Shown: positions 1 to 6,677, numbered from the stretch's first letter. The stretch is 19,570 nt of DNA from DATFXF01 sp035258565 (GCA_035258565.1 DATFXF010000388.1:1-19570), one strand, 5' to 3'. Numbers and translations are program-made. Notes: generated from the letters alone by a model not told the origin.

Positions 1-341
1 GTGCCGGTGATGACCTGCAGCTCGATCCCGGATTTGCGGCGGATGCGCTCGATCAAGGCCCGACGGTTGCGTGCCTCGCGTGCCGCGCTGGTGGCTACGG
101 CGCGATAGATGCTGACGCGGTGGCGGTCCATCTCCGCACGGAAGAGGGTAAAGGCCTTGGCGGCACGGCGGATGGTTCCGTCGTCGAGTTGGCCTCGAGT
201 AAAGGCGTTATGGCCAAGGCGCACGGCGGCGCGCTCCGTCTCGAGTTCTTGGATGTCGGTGGGGGAGGTGGCGCGGGCGATCATCAGGCGGATCGCATTG
301 GAGCCCGCGTCAATCGCCGCGAGGTGGGCGGGGTCAGCCAA
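1..341 (-). CDS. ppx: Exopolyphosphatase / pppGpp phosphohydrolase (Ppx/GppA family), N-terminal part, runs off left edge
   Basis: The 113 residues visible are the first actin-like lobe of the Ppx/GppA family, which removes terminal phosphate from polyphosphate or hydrolyses pppGpp in the cytoplasm. The phosphate-binding signature AIDAGSNAIRL lies at residues 9-19, followed by RLGHNAFTRGQL at 41-52 and the conserved AVATSAAREARNR at 81-93. The start is inferred to be TTG at 341: no ATG or GTG lies in frame between the upstream gene's end and the AIDAGSN motif. That TTG sits 2 nt after the stop of the kinase-like gene at 344, so the two are probably co-transcribed. No Shine-Dalgarno sequence is evident, which suggests coupled translation. 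Ppx cannot be separated from GppA because the C-terminal half is missing; the nearby pst/phoU genes favour a polyphosphate role, which is inference. Confidence 0.88.
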   Translation of the reverse strand, partial: MADPAHLAAIDAGSNAIRLMIARATSPTDIQELETERAAVRLGHNAFTRGQLDDGTIRRAAKAFTLFRAEMDRHRVSIYRAVATSAAREARNRRALIERIRRKSGIELQVITG

Positions 342-343
342 GG

Positions 344-1156
344 CTAACGCCAGAGGTGCGCCAGCGCGGGCGAAGGCTCGTAACGCACATTCTTGATGCC
401 CAGGTGAGCCGCGACGCGCTTGCGCAGCTCCCGGTTCACTCCCCGGATGCTGCCCTCACCATCCAATTCCACGAAGCCGTGACGCCCGGAGAGATCCTCG
501 AATTCCTTCCTCACCAGGGATTGGTAGCGGACGAAGGATTGGAACAAGTCGTTCGAAAGAGACATGTCGCGTCCCGACTCCCAAAAACTGATTGTTTGTG
601 ATTTCTTGAATTCACGATCGAAAGCGACCTCCGGCCGCACGTTGAGCCAGAAGGTCAGGTCCGGCCGGAGTGCCATCTCGTAGATCCCATCGAGATATTC
701 GCGGCTGATGCCGCGGACGGCTGCACGCGCAATCAAGGTGTAGAAGTAGCGATCGGCCAAGACCAGCAAGCCCGAGCCCAGTGCTGGCAGGATGCGATGC
801 TCGAGCTGGTCGTAAAAGTCGGTTGCGTACATCAGGGCCAACGTCAGCCTGGTGACGGTATTCTCCGCCAGGAGCGCGTCAATATCCTTGGCCACCAGGT
901 AAGAACGGCGCAAGCCCATGGTCTGCACCGCGAAGCCCTCCGATTCTAGCCACTCGGTGAGCAGGGCGATCTGGGTCGAGCGTCCTGAACCATCCATGCC
1001 TTCGAGCACAATCAGAGCGCCAGAGAGCTCTTCTTCACGCACTCCGGGCAGCGGGGTACCGTAGAAGCGCGTGCCGGGCGCGGGAGGAGCGACTTCGGCC
1101 GGGACCCCAACGGGCGCCGCCGGCCGGTTCGAGTTCGTGCCGGAGTGTTCAGTCAT
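344..1156 (-). CDS. Thymidylate-kinase-like P-loop protein with Arg in place of the Walker-A Lys
   Basis: A 270-residue protein of the thymidylate kinase fold. After a Pro/Ala-rich N-terminal tail of about 45 residues, the P-loop reads EGMDGSGRST (residues 52-61). The usual invariant Lys is Arg59, encoded by CGC at 982-980. The DR-Y motif is DRYFY at 135-139, and a WESGRDM segment at 192-198 stands where a lid-type region is expected. The TREPGG-like substrate motif of housekeeping dTMP kinases is not visible. It is paralogous to the next gene upstream (1149-1874), which has a normal Lys. The start at 1156 was chosen because it gives an 8-nt overlap with that gene; an in-frame ATG at 1204 would overlap by 56 nt. 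The Lys-to-Arg change suggests altered or lost ATP use, so a regulatory or partner subunit is possible. True substrate unknown. Confidence 0.82.
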   Translation of the reverse strand: MTEHSGTNSNRPAAPVGVPAEVAPPAPGTRFYGTPLPGVREEELSGALIVLEGMDGSGRSTQIALLTEWLESEGFAVQTMGLRRSYLVAKDIDALLAENTVTRLTLALMYATDFYDQLEHRILPALGSGLLVLADRYFYTLIARAAVRGISREYLDGIYEMALRPDLTFWLNVRPEVAFDREFKKSQTISFWESGRDMSLSNDLFQSFVRYQSLVRKEFEDLSGRHGFVELDGEGSIRGVNRELRKRVAAHLGIKNVRYEPSPALAHLWR

Positions 1157-1874
1157 CTTTCGGTTGCGGCGCGAAGCGCGCGAGGTCGATGCGCGCCTCG
1201 ACAATCTCGCGCATCTGCTTTTGCAACTTGTTCACGGGCACGGTGCCATCCATGAGCACGAAGTGGTCGGTTTCGACCATCAGGTCGTACTGCTCGAGGA
1301 TCCTCCCCTGAAAAGCGCGGAAGCTTTCGGCACGATCGAGAGAAATGCCGAGGTCCATCCCTGCTTCATAGTACTTCAGCTTGGGACGCCCGGCGACGAT
1401 CCGGTTCACCGCCACATCGAGCGGCGCGCGGAAATAAAAAGTAACATCCGGAATCGGCGCGAAGCGATAGAGATTGCGCAGCCATTGGGGCGAGCAGCTG
1501 CGGGCGACATCGCGTGCGAAGGCCGTATAGATGTATCGATCCGCGAGCACCAAGTACGCCCCGTGCAGCAGGGGGAGGATTTGTCGCTCGCAGCGATCGG
1601 CAAAGTCAGCGGCGTGCAGCAGCGAAAACGTCGTGGGAGTCAGCATCCGGCGCTGCTTGCCCCGCCGCGTCGCCGACTTCACCAGCGGTGACGAATTCCA
1701 TTCTGTGAGGTGGATCCGATACCCGCCTATCTCGAGCCAGCGTTTTAGCAGATAGAGCTGCGTGCTCTTCCCGGAGCCGTCGATGCCCTCCACAACGATC
1801 AGGGCTCCCGGATAGGGACGTTCCGGGGCGCGTTGGCCGGATTCCAATTGGCTGGTCGTGACCCCTGTGTCCAT
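1149..1874 (-). CDS. Thymidylate-kinase-like nucleotide kinase (canonical P-loop)
   Basis: A 241-residue cytoplasmic P-loop kinase of the dTMP kinase superfamily. The Walker A is EGIDGSGKSTQ at residues 29-39 with Lys36, the DR-Y motif is DRYIY at 112-116, and a KYYEAGMD segment lies at 167-174. The region corresponding to TREPGGT of standard Tmk reads LTEWNSS (56-62), so the nucleotide specificity may differ from dTMP. Length is slightly above the usual 205-220 residues because of an N-terminal tail of about 22 residues. It is first in a minus-strand operon with its divergent paralogue and ppx. GGAG at 1880-1877 lies only 2 nt before the ATG, an unusually short spacing, and it can pair with CTCC further up the leader. 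A housekeeping dTMP kinase is the conservative alternative; family 2 polyphosphate kinases share this fold and are a more speculative one. Confidence 0.84.
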   Translation of the reverse strand: MDTGVTTSQLESGQRAPERPYPGALIVVEGIDGSGKSTQLYLLKRWLEIGGYRIHLTEWNSSPLVKSATRRGKQRRMLTPTTFSLLHAADFADRCERQILPLLHGAYLVLADRYIYTAFARDVARSCSPQWLRNLYRFAPIPDVTFYFRAPLDVAVNRIVAGRPKLKYYEAGMDLGISLDRAESFRAFQGRILEQYDLMVETDHFVLMDGTVPVNKLQKQMREIVEARIDLARFAPQPKDD

Positions 1875-1965
1875 GACTCCGATCGGTGACCATCAAGGAG
1901 CTTGACCCGACAGGGTAAATCTCAGATGAATGGTGTGTTGCTCCACCATAAATCCGGTCGGGTCA
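1875..1965 (-). promoter_or_regulatory. Structured 5' leader of the kinase-ppx operon
   Basis: Three nested or adjacent inverted repeats are visible. An outer pair (1903-1914 with 1954-1965) matches at 11 of 12 positions, with a perfect 9-bp core TGACCCGAC/GTCGGGTCA. It encloses a perfect 6-bp hairpin ATGGTG/CACCAT (1930-1935 with 1944-1949, 8-nt loop). Nearer the start codon, 1877-1880 can pair with 1897-1900, which would cover the GGAG ribosome site. If transcription starts about 7 nt below the TATAAT box at 1974-1969, the outer stem begins at or near the RNA 5' end. I recognise no known riboswitch class. Alternatives are an operator for a DNA-binding protein, or chance. Confidence 0.45.
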
Positions 1966-1968
1966 CAA

Positions 1969-1998
1969 ATTATAGTCTGGAATAGGCCTGCGAGGAAA
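1969..1998 (-). promoter_or_regulatory. Candidate sigma-70-type promoter for the kinase-ppx operon
   Basis: On the minus strand a perfect TATAAT occupies 1974-1969. The best -35 at 18-nt spacing is TTTCCT (1998-1993), which matches TTGACA at only three positions. The -10 is convincing, the -35 is not, so an activator or a lucky AT-rich hexamer are both possible. Confidence 0.4.
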
Positions 1999-2123
1999 CT
2001 CCTGTCATTGGCGGCGTTCGGCGGGGGGAGCCACCGCCTGGCGCTTCCCGCCGCCATCCACCCTTTCTCCAAATTTCATATCTGCTTTATCTGTACGTAA
2101 CCTCGACCGGGCATTCTGGCTCC

Positions 2124-2261
2124 ATGGGAGAAGCAAATTCGCTGGTGGGTGTAGCCATCGGGGCGGGGATTCTTCTGGTACTTCTTTTGGTGCTGGGAGA
2201 ACTTACGATTGAGCCGCGTCCCAGCCTTCGCTTCTTTGTTCGAGCGGTTCGGGGAGGATGA
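2124..2261 (+). CDS. Small single-span membrane protein (45 aa) coupled to phoU
   Basis: A short frame from ATG 2124 to TGA 2259-2261 encodes 45 residues: a short polar N-terminus (MGEANS), one strongly hydrophobic segment at about residues 7-24 (rich in Leu, Val, Ile, Ala, Gly), an acidic-proline spot (ELTIEPRP) and a basic tail (RFFVRAVRGG). Its TGA overlaps the ATG at 2258 of phoU in the 4-nt ATGA arrangement, typical of translational coupling. No good Shine-Dalgarno precedes ATG 2124; GTG 2145 is a shorter alternative start. No family is recognised. The overlap and the membrane-like composition suggest a real gene that might place PhoU near the membrane, but that function is inference. 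Confidence 0.55.
   Translation: MGEANSLVGVAIGAGILLVLLLVLGELTIEPRPSLRFFVRAVRGG
2251..2257 (+). promoter_or_regulatory. Ribosome-binding site deciding the phoU start
   Basis: GGGGAGG abuts the ATG at 2258 with no spacer. It is 6 nt from the in-frame GTG at 2264 and 9 nt from GTG 2267. Direct initiation would therefore favour a GTG start, while ATG 2258 would depend on ribosomes terminating at the overlapping TGA of the upstream peptide gene. Confidence 0.5.
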
Positions 2262-3022
2262 GCGTGGTGACATCGGTGGGGAGGGTAGAAGTCATCTACC
2301 AGGATGCGCTGGTGAATTACCTGGTCTCCATGGCGCGGATGGTGGAGAGCAACGTAAGCCGGGCGCTCGAAGCCCTGCTCCGGCGCGGTGATACGGCCGC
2401 GGCCGAGCTCCCCGGCCAGGTTTTTCTCGCTGAACCGCGCATCAATGAGATGGAGATCGTGATTGATGAGCACGCGGTGCGGCTGCTCCACAGCGGCAAC
2501 TTGCAGGATATCGAGATCCGGCAGGTGGTCGCGGCGATCAAAATCAATAACGACCTCGAGCGCATGGGCGATCTGGCCGTAAACATCGCCGAACGTGTGA
2601 CTTCCCTGGCGGAGATGCCGGCGGTCGAAATGCCGCTTGAACTCAAGCCCATGGCGGCGACCGTGCGCGCCATGGTCACCAAGAGCCTGGGGGCGCTGAT
2701 TTTTCGCAACGTGGTCCTGGCCGGGGAGATTCTGGAAAGCGACGACATTGTGGACAGTTATCGCGACCAGCTTTTTGAGCGGCTACTGGCCGGCATGAAG
2801 GAAAACCCCCAGCGGGTGGGCCCCAGCATGCAATTCATTCTGGCCACGCGTTATCTCGAGCGCATCGCCGACCACGCCACCAACATCGCCGAGGACATCA
2901 TCTTCTGGCTTCGCGGGCTGGACGTGCGCCACGGTCGCGCGCGGCTTGCGCCCTCGCCGCCCCCCAAGGCTGTAATCGAGAATTCACTCGGGCGTGACGC
3001 GGCGTTGACCGAGGAAGAATAG
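2258..3022 (+). CDS. phoU: PhoU-family phosphate signalling protein, copy 1 (outside the pst operon)
   Basis: A 254-residue PhoU, the helical cytoplasmic protein that in characterised bacteria links PstSCAB to the PhoR sensor kinase and represses the Pho regulon when phosphate is ample. Both three-helix PhoU repeats are present, with their metal-binding signatures: NDLERMGDLAVNIAE at residues 98-112 and YLERIADHATNIAED at 199-213. A 35-40 residue Pro/Ala/Glu tail follows the second repeat and is absent from the copy at 9351. It is preceded by the membrane peptide with a 4-nt overlap and followed by a strong hairpin, so it is probably a two-gene unit separate from pst. The start is uncertain between ATG 2258 and GTG 2264 or 2267. 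It is clearly divergent from copy 2, so this is not a recent duplication. Confidence 0.9.
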   Translation: MSVVTSVGRVEVIYQDALVNYLVSMARMVESNVSRALEALLRRGDTAAAELPGQVFLAEPRINEMEIVIDEHAVRLLHSGNLQDIEIRQVVAAIKINNDLERMGDLAVNIAERVTSLAEMPAVEMPLELKPMAATVRAMVTKSLGALIFRNVVLAGEILESDDIVDSYRDQLFERLLAGMKENPQRVGPSMQFILATRYLERIADHATNIAEDIIFWLRGLDVRHGRARLAPSPPPKAVIENSLGRDAALTEEE

Positions 3023-3097
3023 CTTCACCGGAGCTGCATGAACGCTTCCGACCCCTCGGCAACCTCCCGGGGTACGCGAAGCTTCCTGTTGTCCCCC

Positions 3098-3131
3098 GCG
3101 GGGCCAGCGTTGCCCCTGACGCCGGCCCCGC
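3098..3131 (+). terminator. Strong GC-rich hairpin after phoU copy 1
   Basis: Two 13-nt arms (3098-3110 and 3119-3131) pair at 12 of 13 positions: GCGGGGCC with GGCCCCGC plus GCGT with ACGC, and one A-C mismatch. The loop is 8 nt. It lies 75 nt beyond the phoU stop and just before the PHO-box array of the porin. No T-run follows, so it would be a non-canonical terminator or an RNA-stabilising 3' structure. Confidence 0.6.
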
Positions 3132-3192
3132 ACCTCAGTTGTGCTCTTCAGGGCGTCTGGCCACCGGTTCTCGGTGCGGATCGGTGCCCTGG

Positions 3193-3232
3193 TTGTAACA
3201 GAGAATTCACAATAGGTTCACCTTTCATTGAA
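3193..3232 (+). promoter_or_regulatory. PHO-box-like array upstream of the porin
   Basis: Three heptamers repeat every 11 bp: TTGTAAC (3193-3199), AATTCAC (3204-3210) and GGTTCAC (3215-3221). A weaker fourth unit is CATTGAA (3226-3232). They resemble the E. coli PhoB heptamer CTGTCAC/T with 4-bp spacers and the same 11-bp period. The array lies about 105 nt before the porin start codon. A fitting -10 is less clear here than at pstS; TAGCTA at 3243-3248 is in about the right place. Apart from this array and the hairpin at 3098-3131, the 315-nt gap 3023-3337 shows nothing else recognisable. Confidence 0.6.
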
Positions 3233-3337
3233 TGGCATCGTGTAGCTATCCACGCGGCGAACTCAGGGGTGCATCCATCTATTCTCAGGTTTCAAGATCA
3301 GGCGCCTCTTCTCGACCAAATCTCACAGGAGGAACCC

Positions 3338-5455
3338 ATGCGAAGGATGGGGATTGGAATGGTTGTCCTTGGGCTGCTGATGGCCACGTCAGCCCGACTC
3401 GGAGGGGCCGAGACCCCCGGGGCTAAGTCCACGGCGTCCGCGCCGGCCAACAAGGCGGTCAAGCTTGCTCGAGCGGATGAAGCGAGGAGCACAGAAGACA
3501 GCAAGGGGGAGAAAGAACTCGCGCCGGCAGCCTCATCAGTCGAGATCGAACTTCAGCAGCTGCGGGATCTTCTCGAATCCCAAGCCCGGCAACTTCAGGC
3601 GCAGAGCGAGCAATTGCGGGAGCAGCAGCAGAAAATGCAGGCTCTTGAAGATCAGCTGAAGACAGCCAACGCACGACGGGAGAGTGTCTCGGCTGCGGTT
3701 GGCCGTGGGGAGAACGGGGCCCAGAGCGCAGGCCTCAAGGAGCTGCGTCAAACCCTCGAGTCCCAACAGGGAGAACTTCAATTGTTGAAGGAAGAGCTTG
3801 CCAAGCGCAACCGCCAGATCGACGAAGCGCGTGAGGCAGCAGTGGCCGCGAACGCTCGGGCGGTCGAGGCAAACACCAGAGCAACTCAAGCGATCGACAG
3901 CACTGCAGAAGTGAAGTCCACGGCCGCTTCTCTCAATTCCACGGTGAGCGCCTTGAAGGCGAGCAATGACGCCCTCAAGACTACCGTGGCTGCCGAGCAG
4001 GCGGAAGCCAAGAAAGCGATGGAAGAAGGTCCCAGCACCATCAAATTCAAGGGCATCAACATCACGCCGGGCGGCTTCATCGCGGCCGAAACGGTTTCTC
4101 GCACCCGTGCCACCAGCGCCGACGTCAATACGCCGTTCACCGGCACTCCCTTCCCCAACAACGCGCTGAGCAAGGTGACGGAGAACAATTTCTCGGCCCG
4201 TCAATCGCGACTCACTTTGTTGGCAGAGACAAAGGTGGGGAGCGCCAAGGTTAGCGGCTACTACGAAGGGGACTTCCTCGGTGCTGGCACGACCTCCAAC
4301 AATCGCCAAAGCAACAGCTATGTGTTCCGCCAGCGGCAGTTGTGGGCTGGCGTGACTTTCGATAATGGATTTTCGGCCTCCGGCGGTCAGATGTGGAGCC
4401 TGGTGACCGAGAGCAAGAAGGGCATCGCGAATCGCCAGGAAGCTTTCCCGTACCAGATCGACGCACAGTACGTCGTTGGCTGGGCTTGGCAACGCGCCTA
4501 CGCTTTCCGCTTAGTGCAGAGCTTTCGGGACAAATTCGCAGTGGGCTTCGCGATCGAAAGCCCACAAACCACCATCGGTGGCCGCGGCTTTCCCGCAAAC
4601 TTCTTCATCAACGCTCTCGGCAATGGCGGCGGCCTTCTCAACTCATTCGACGGCAGGTTTGACGGCGCCGGATATACGCTCAATCGCGCGCCAGATGTCC
4701 TCGTGAAGTTCGCGCTGGATCCGGGATGGGGCCACTACGAGGTCGTCGGAATTCTAAGCAATTTCCGCAATCGCGTATATCCATGCGCTGCGTTGGGTCC
4801 CCTTCCCGCTGGCTGCACAAGCGCAACCTCGGTCGCAGGGGCATTCAATGATTCCCGGGTCGGCGGGGGCGTTGGTGCCACGGCCCGCTTCCCTGTGGTC
4901 GCCAAGAAGTTGGACCTGGTTGCGCACTTCCAGGGCGGCGACGGTATCGGCCGTTACAGCTCGGCACAGTTGGCCGACGTCACCGCGCGTCCGGATGGCA
5001 CCCTGGCACCGATTCGGACTGCCGCATGGTTAGGCATGCTCGAACTTCACCCCACTCCCAAGTTTGACTTCTACGCGTACGGGGGCGGCGAATACGCCGC
5101 GCGCACTGCGTATACAAGCCCAACGGGGACAGCGGTTGGCTACGGCTCACGCTTGTTCAATAACAGCGGCTGCAGCACCGAGGTGGTTCCCGCTTCGGGT
5201 GGACCCTCGGGCAGCGGTTTCCCGGCCACAGCCGGCGGTTGCGCCGGCGATATCCGCCAGATCCTCGAAGGCACGCTCGGATTCTGGCACAAGCTGTACC
5301 AAGGCTCTAAGGGCCGCGTGCAGTGGGGCGTGCAGTACTCCTACTTAACCAAGGTCGGCTGGTCGGGCAGCAACAACAACGCCGTCGTTCCGGCAGTGAG
5401 CCCGAAGGCCGTCAACAACATGGTGTTTACGTCTTTCCGCTACTACTTCCCATAG
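3338..5455 (+). CDS. Coiled-coil outer-membrane porin (DcaP/OprP-like), probably Pho-regulated
   Basis: A 705-residue predicted outer-membrane channel. A signal peptide (basic MRR, hydrophobic core to about residue 20, likely cleavage near 24) is followed by an Ala/Lys-rich linker. Long Gln/Glu/Leu-rich coiled-coil segments lie at about 66-112 and 132-230. A Gly/aromatic-rich beta-barrel runs from about 234 (KFKGINITPGGFIAAE) to the end, finishing RYYFP with an aromatic near the C-terminus. Coiled coil plus barrel recalls DcaP-type trimeric porins. Four cysteines occur as two close pairs in predicted loops and may form disulfides. The ATG at 3338 is chosen because AGGAGG lies 5 nt upstream and a signal peptide begins there; the frame stays open to 3038 but codes no export signal. 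The upstream PHO-box array and downstream pstS suggest phosphate or phosphate-ester uptake; substrate is inference. Confidence 0.8.
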   Translation: MRRMGIGMVVLGLLMATSARLGGAETPGAKSTASAPANKAVKLARADEARSTEDSKGEKELAPAASSVEIELQQLRDLLESQARQLQAQSEQLREQQQKMQALEDQLKTANARRESVSAAVGRGENGAQSAGLKELRQTLESQQGELQLLKEELAKRNRQIDEAREAAVAANARAVEANTRATQAIDSTAEVKSTAASLNSTVSALKASNDALKTTVAAEQAEAKKAMEEGPSTIKFKGINITPGGFIAAETVSRTRATSADVNTPFTGTPFPNNALSKVTENNFSARQSRLTLLAETKVGSAKVSGYYEGDFLGAGTTSNNRQSNSYVFRQRQLWAGVTFDNGFSASGGQMWSLVTESKKGIANRQEAFPYQIDAQYVVGWAWQRAYAFRLVQSFRDKFAVGFAIESPQTTIGGRGFPANFFINALGNGGGLLNSFDGRFDGAGYTLNRAPDVLVKFALDPGWGHYEVVGILSNFRNRVYPCAALGPLPAGCTSATSVAGAFNDSRVGGGVGATARFPVVAKKLDLVAHFQGGDGIGRYSSAQLADVTARPDGTLAPIRTAAWLGMLELHPTPKFDFYAYGGGEYAARTAYTSPTGTAVGYGSRLFNNSGCSTEVVPASGGPSGSGFPATAGGCAGDIRQILEGTLGFWHKLYQGSKGRVQWGVQYSYLTKVGWSGSNNNAVVPAVSPKAVNNMVFTSFRYYFP

Positions 5456-5570
5456 GCGCAGGCGGCCAGGAGCGGAAAGTGATTTGAAGGGGAGCTGATG
5501 TGGACCGTGCCTGGGCCCGACGCGCTCCCGGAAGCAGTTTGGGCCCGGCCCGATCTACAAGTTTTGGGAG

Positions 5571-5626
5571 CTTTCACAGAACAGAAACAGGGCTGTAACA
5601 GGTTTGTAACATAGATTCGATAGAGT
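5571..5626 (+). promoter_or_regulatory. Four-unit PHO box and -10 upstream of pstS
   Basis: Heptamers at an exact 11-bp period are CTTTCAC (5571-5577), CAGAAAC (5582-5588, degenerate), CTGTAAC (5593-5599) and TTGTAAC (5604-5610). They resemble the PhoB consensus CTGTCAC/T. Exactly 10 nt after the last unit lies TAGAGT (5621-5626), four of six matches to TATAAT. This is the PhoB-activated promoter geometry known from E. coli, where the PHO box replaces the -35. The regulator itself is not in the window. Confidence 0.72.
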
Positions 5627-5641
5627 TTAAGGGAGGAACCC

Positions 5642-6676
5642 ATGCAGAGGATGACAACATTGGCTTGTCTTGTGGTGGCGGTGTGTCTCGCACTCACGAG
5701 CCCTATGGGTGCGCTAGGGGACGAGACCATCCTGGTGAACGGGGCGGGGGCGACATTCCCCTATCCCATCTATTCCAAGTGGTTTGACGAGTATCACAAG
5801 GCCCATTCCCGGGTACAGATCAATTATCAGTCCGTGGGTTCCGGTGCAGGAATCCGCCAGTTGATCTCTGGCACGGTGGACTTTGGGGCCACCGACGGGC
5901 CAATGAGCGATGAGCAGTTGGCCCAGGCCAAGACCAAGGTCCTGCACTTTCCAACCGTACTCGGGGCCGCGGTGCCGACGTACAACATCCCCGGTGTTTC
6001 GGCACAGCTGAACTTCACTCCGGAAGCCCTGGCGGGCATTTTCCTGGGCACGATCACGAAGTGGAACGACCCGGCCATCACCGGCACGAATCCGGGAGTG
6101 AAGCCGCCGGCGAATGAGATCGTCGTGGTGCATCGTTCTGACGGGAGCGGCACGACCTACATCTGGACGGACTACCTCTCGAAAGTGAGCGATGCGTGGA
6201 AGAACAAAGTCGGCAAGGGCACCTCGGTCAATTGGCCAGTGGGTCTCGGCGGCAAGGGCAACGAGGGCGTTGCCGGGCTGGTCAAGCAGACGCCGAATTC
6301 GATTGGCTACGTCGAGTTGATCTACGCGATCCAGAACAACCTCCCCTATGGTCGGGTGCGGAACTCCTCGGGTGCGTTTGTTAAGGCGGATTTGGCCAGC
6401 GTGAGCGCCGCAGCCGCGAGCGTGGCCAAGTCCATGCCGGATGACTTCCGCGTCTCGATCACAAACCCTCCCGGCAAAGCTGCCTACCCCATCTCCAGCT
6501 TTACTTGGCTGCTGGTCCCTGCCAACGTTCAGGACGCCAGCAAGAAGGCCATCCTCAAGGAATTTCTGCACTGGATGCTGACGGAGGGGCAGAAATATGC
6601 CGAGCCGCTGGCTTACGGCCGGCTGCCTCACGAAGTGGTGGACAAGGAGCTGAAAGCCATCGCGCAGATCCAGTAG
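5642..6676 (+). CDS. pstS: Periplasmic phosphate-binding protein PstS
   Basis: A 344-residue precursor that captures inorganic phosphate in the periplasm and delivers it to the PstC/PstA channel. Signal peptide about residues 1-26, then the family motifs: GAGATFPYP (34-42), SVGSGAGI (64-71), FGATDGP (81-87) and the phosphate-contacting RSDGSGTT (165-172). Length matches E. coli PstS. GGGAGG lies 5 nt before the ATG. The ribosome site and first codons nearly repeat those of the porin gene (20 of 22 nt). It is first in the pstSCAB-phoU operon, 1 nt before pstC, and directly under the PHO-box promoter. Confidence 0.97.
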   Translation: MQRMTTLACLVVAVCLALTSPMGALGDETILVNGAGATFPYPIYSKWFDEYHKAHSRVQINYQSVGSGAGIRQLISGTVDFGATDGPMSDEQLAQAKTKVLHFPTVLGAAVPTYNIPGVSAQLNFTPEALAGIFLGTITKWNDPAITGTNPGVKPPANEIVVVHRSDGSGTTYIWTDYLSKVSDAWKNKVGKGTSVNWPVGLGGKGNEGVAGLVKQTPNSIGYVELIYAIQNNLPYGRVRNSSGAFVKADLASVSAAAASVAKSMPDDFRVSITNPPGKAAYPISSFTWLLVPANVQDASKKAILKEFLHWMLTEGQKYAEPLAYGRLPHEVVDKELKAIAQIQ

Positions 6677-6677
6677 C

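Noticed and set aside
2002..2008. Single CTGTCAT heptamer resembling a PHO-box half-site near the kinase-ppx promoter
   Set aside because: No partner heptamer at 11 bp on either side, so a lone 7-mer match is not enough.
3038..3337. 100-residue in-frame extension upstream of the porin
   Set aside because: It would bury the signal peptide, skips the AGGAGG at 3327-3332 and overlaps the hairpin and PHO-box array.
3536..4492. 318-codon minus-strand frame opposite the porin
   Set aside because: Shadow of the coiled-coil and barrel coding sequence; no start signal or recognisable domain.
5512..5547. Repeated TGGGCCCG around GGGCCC palindromes after the porin, possible terminator
   Set aside because: Stem of only about 8 bp with a wobble, 22-nt loop and no T-run; likely GC-rich coincidence.
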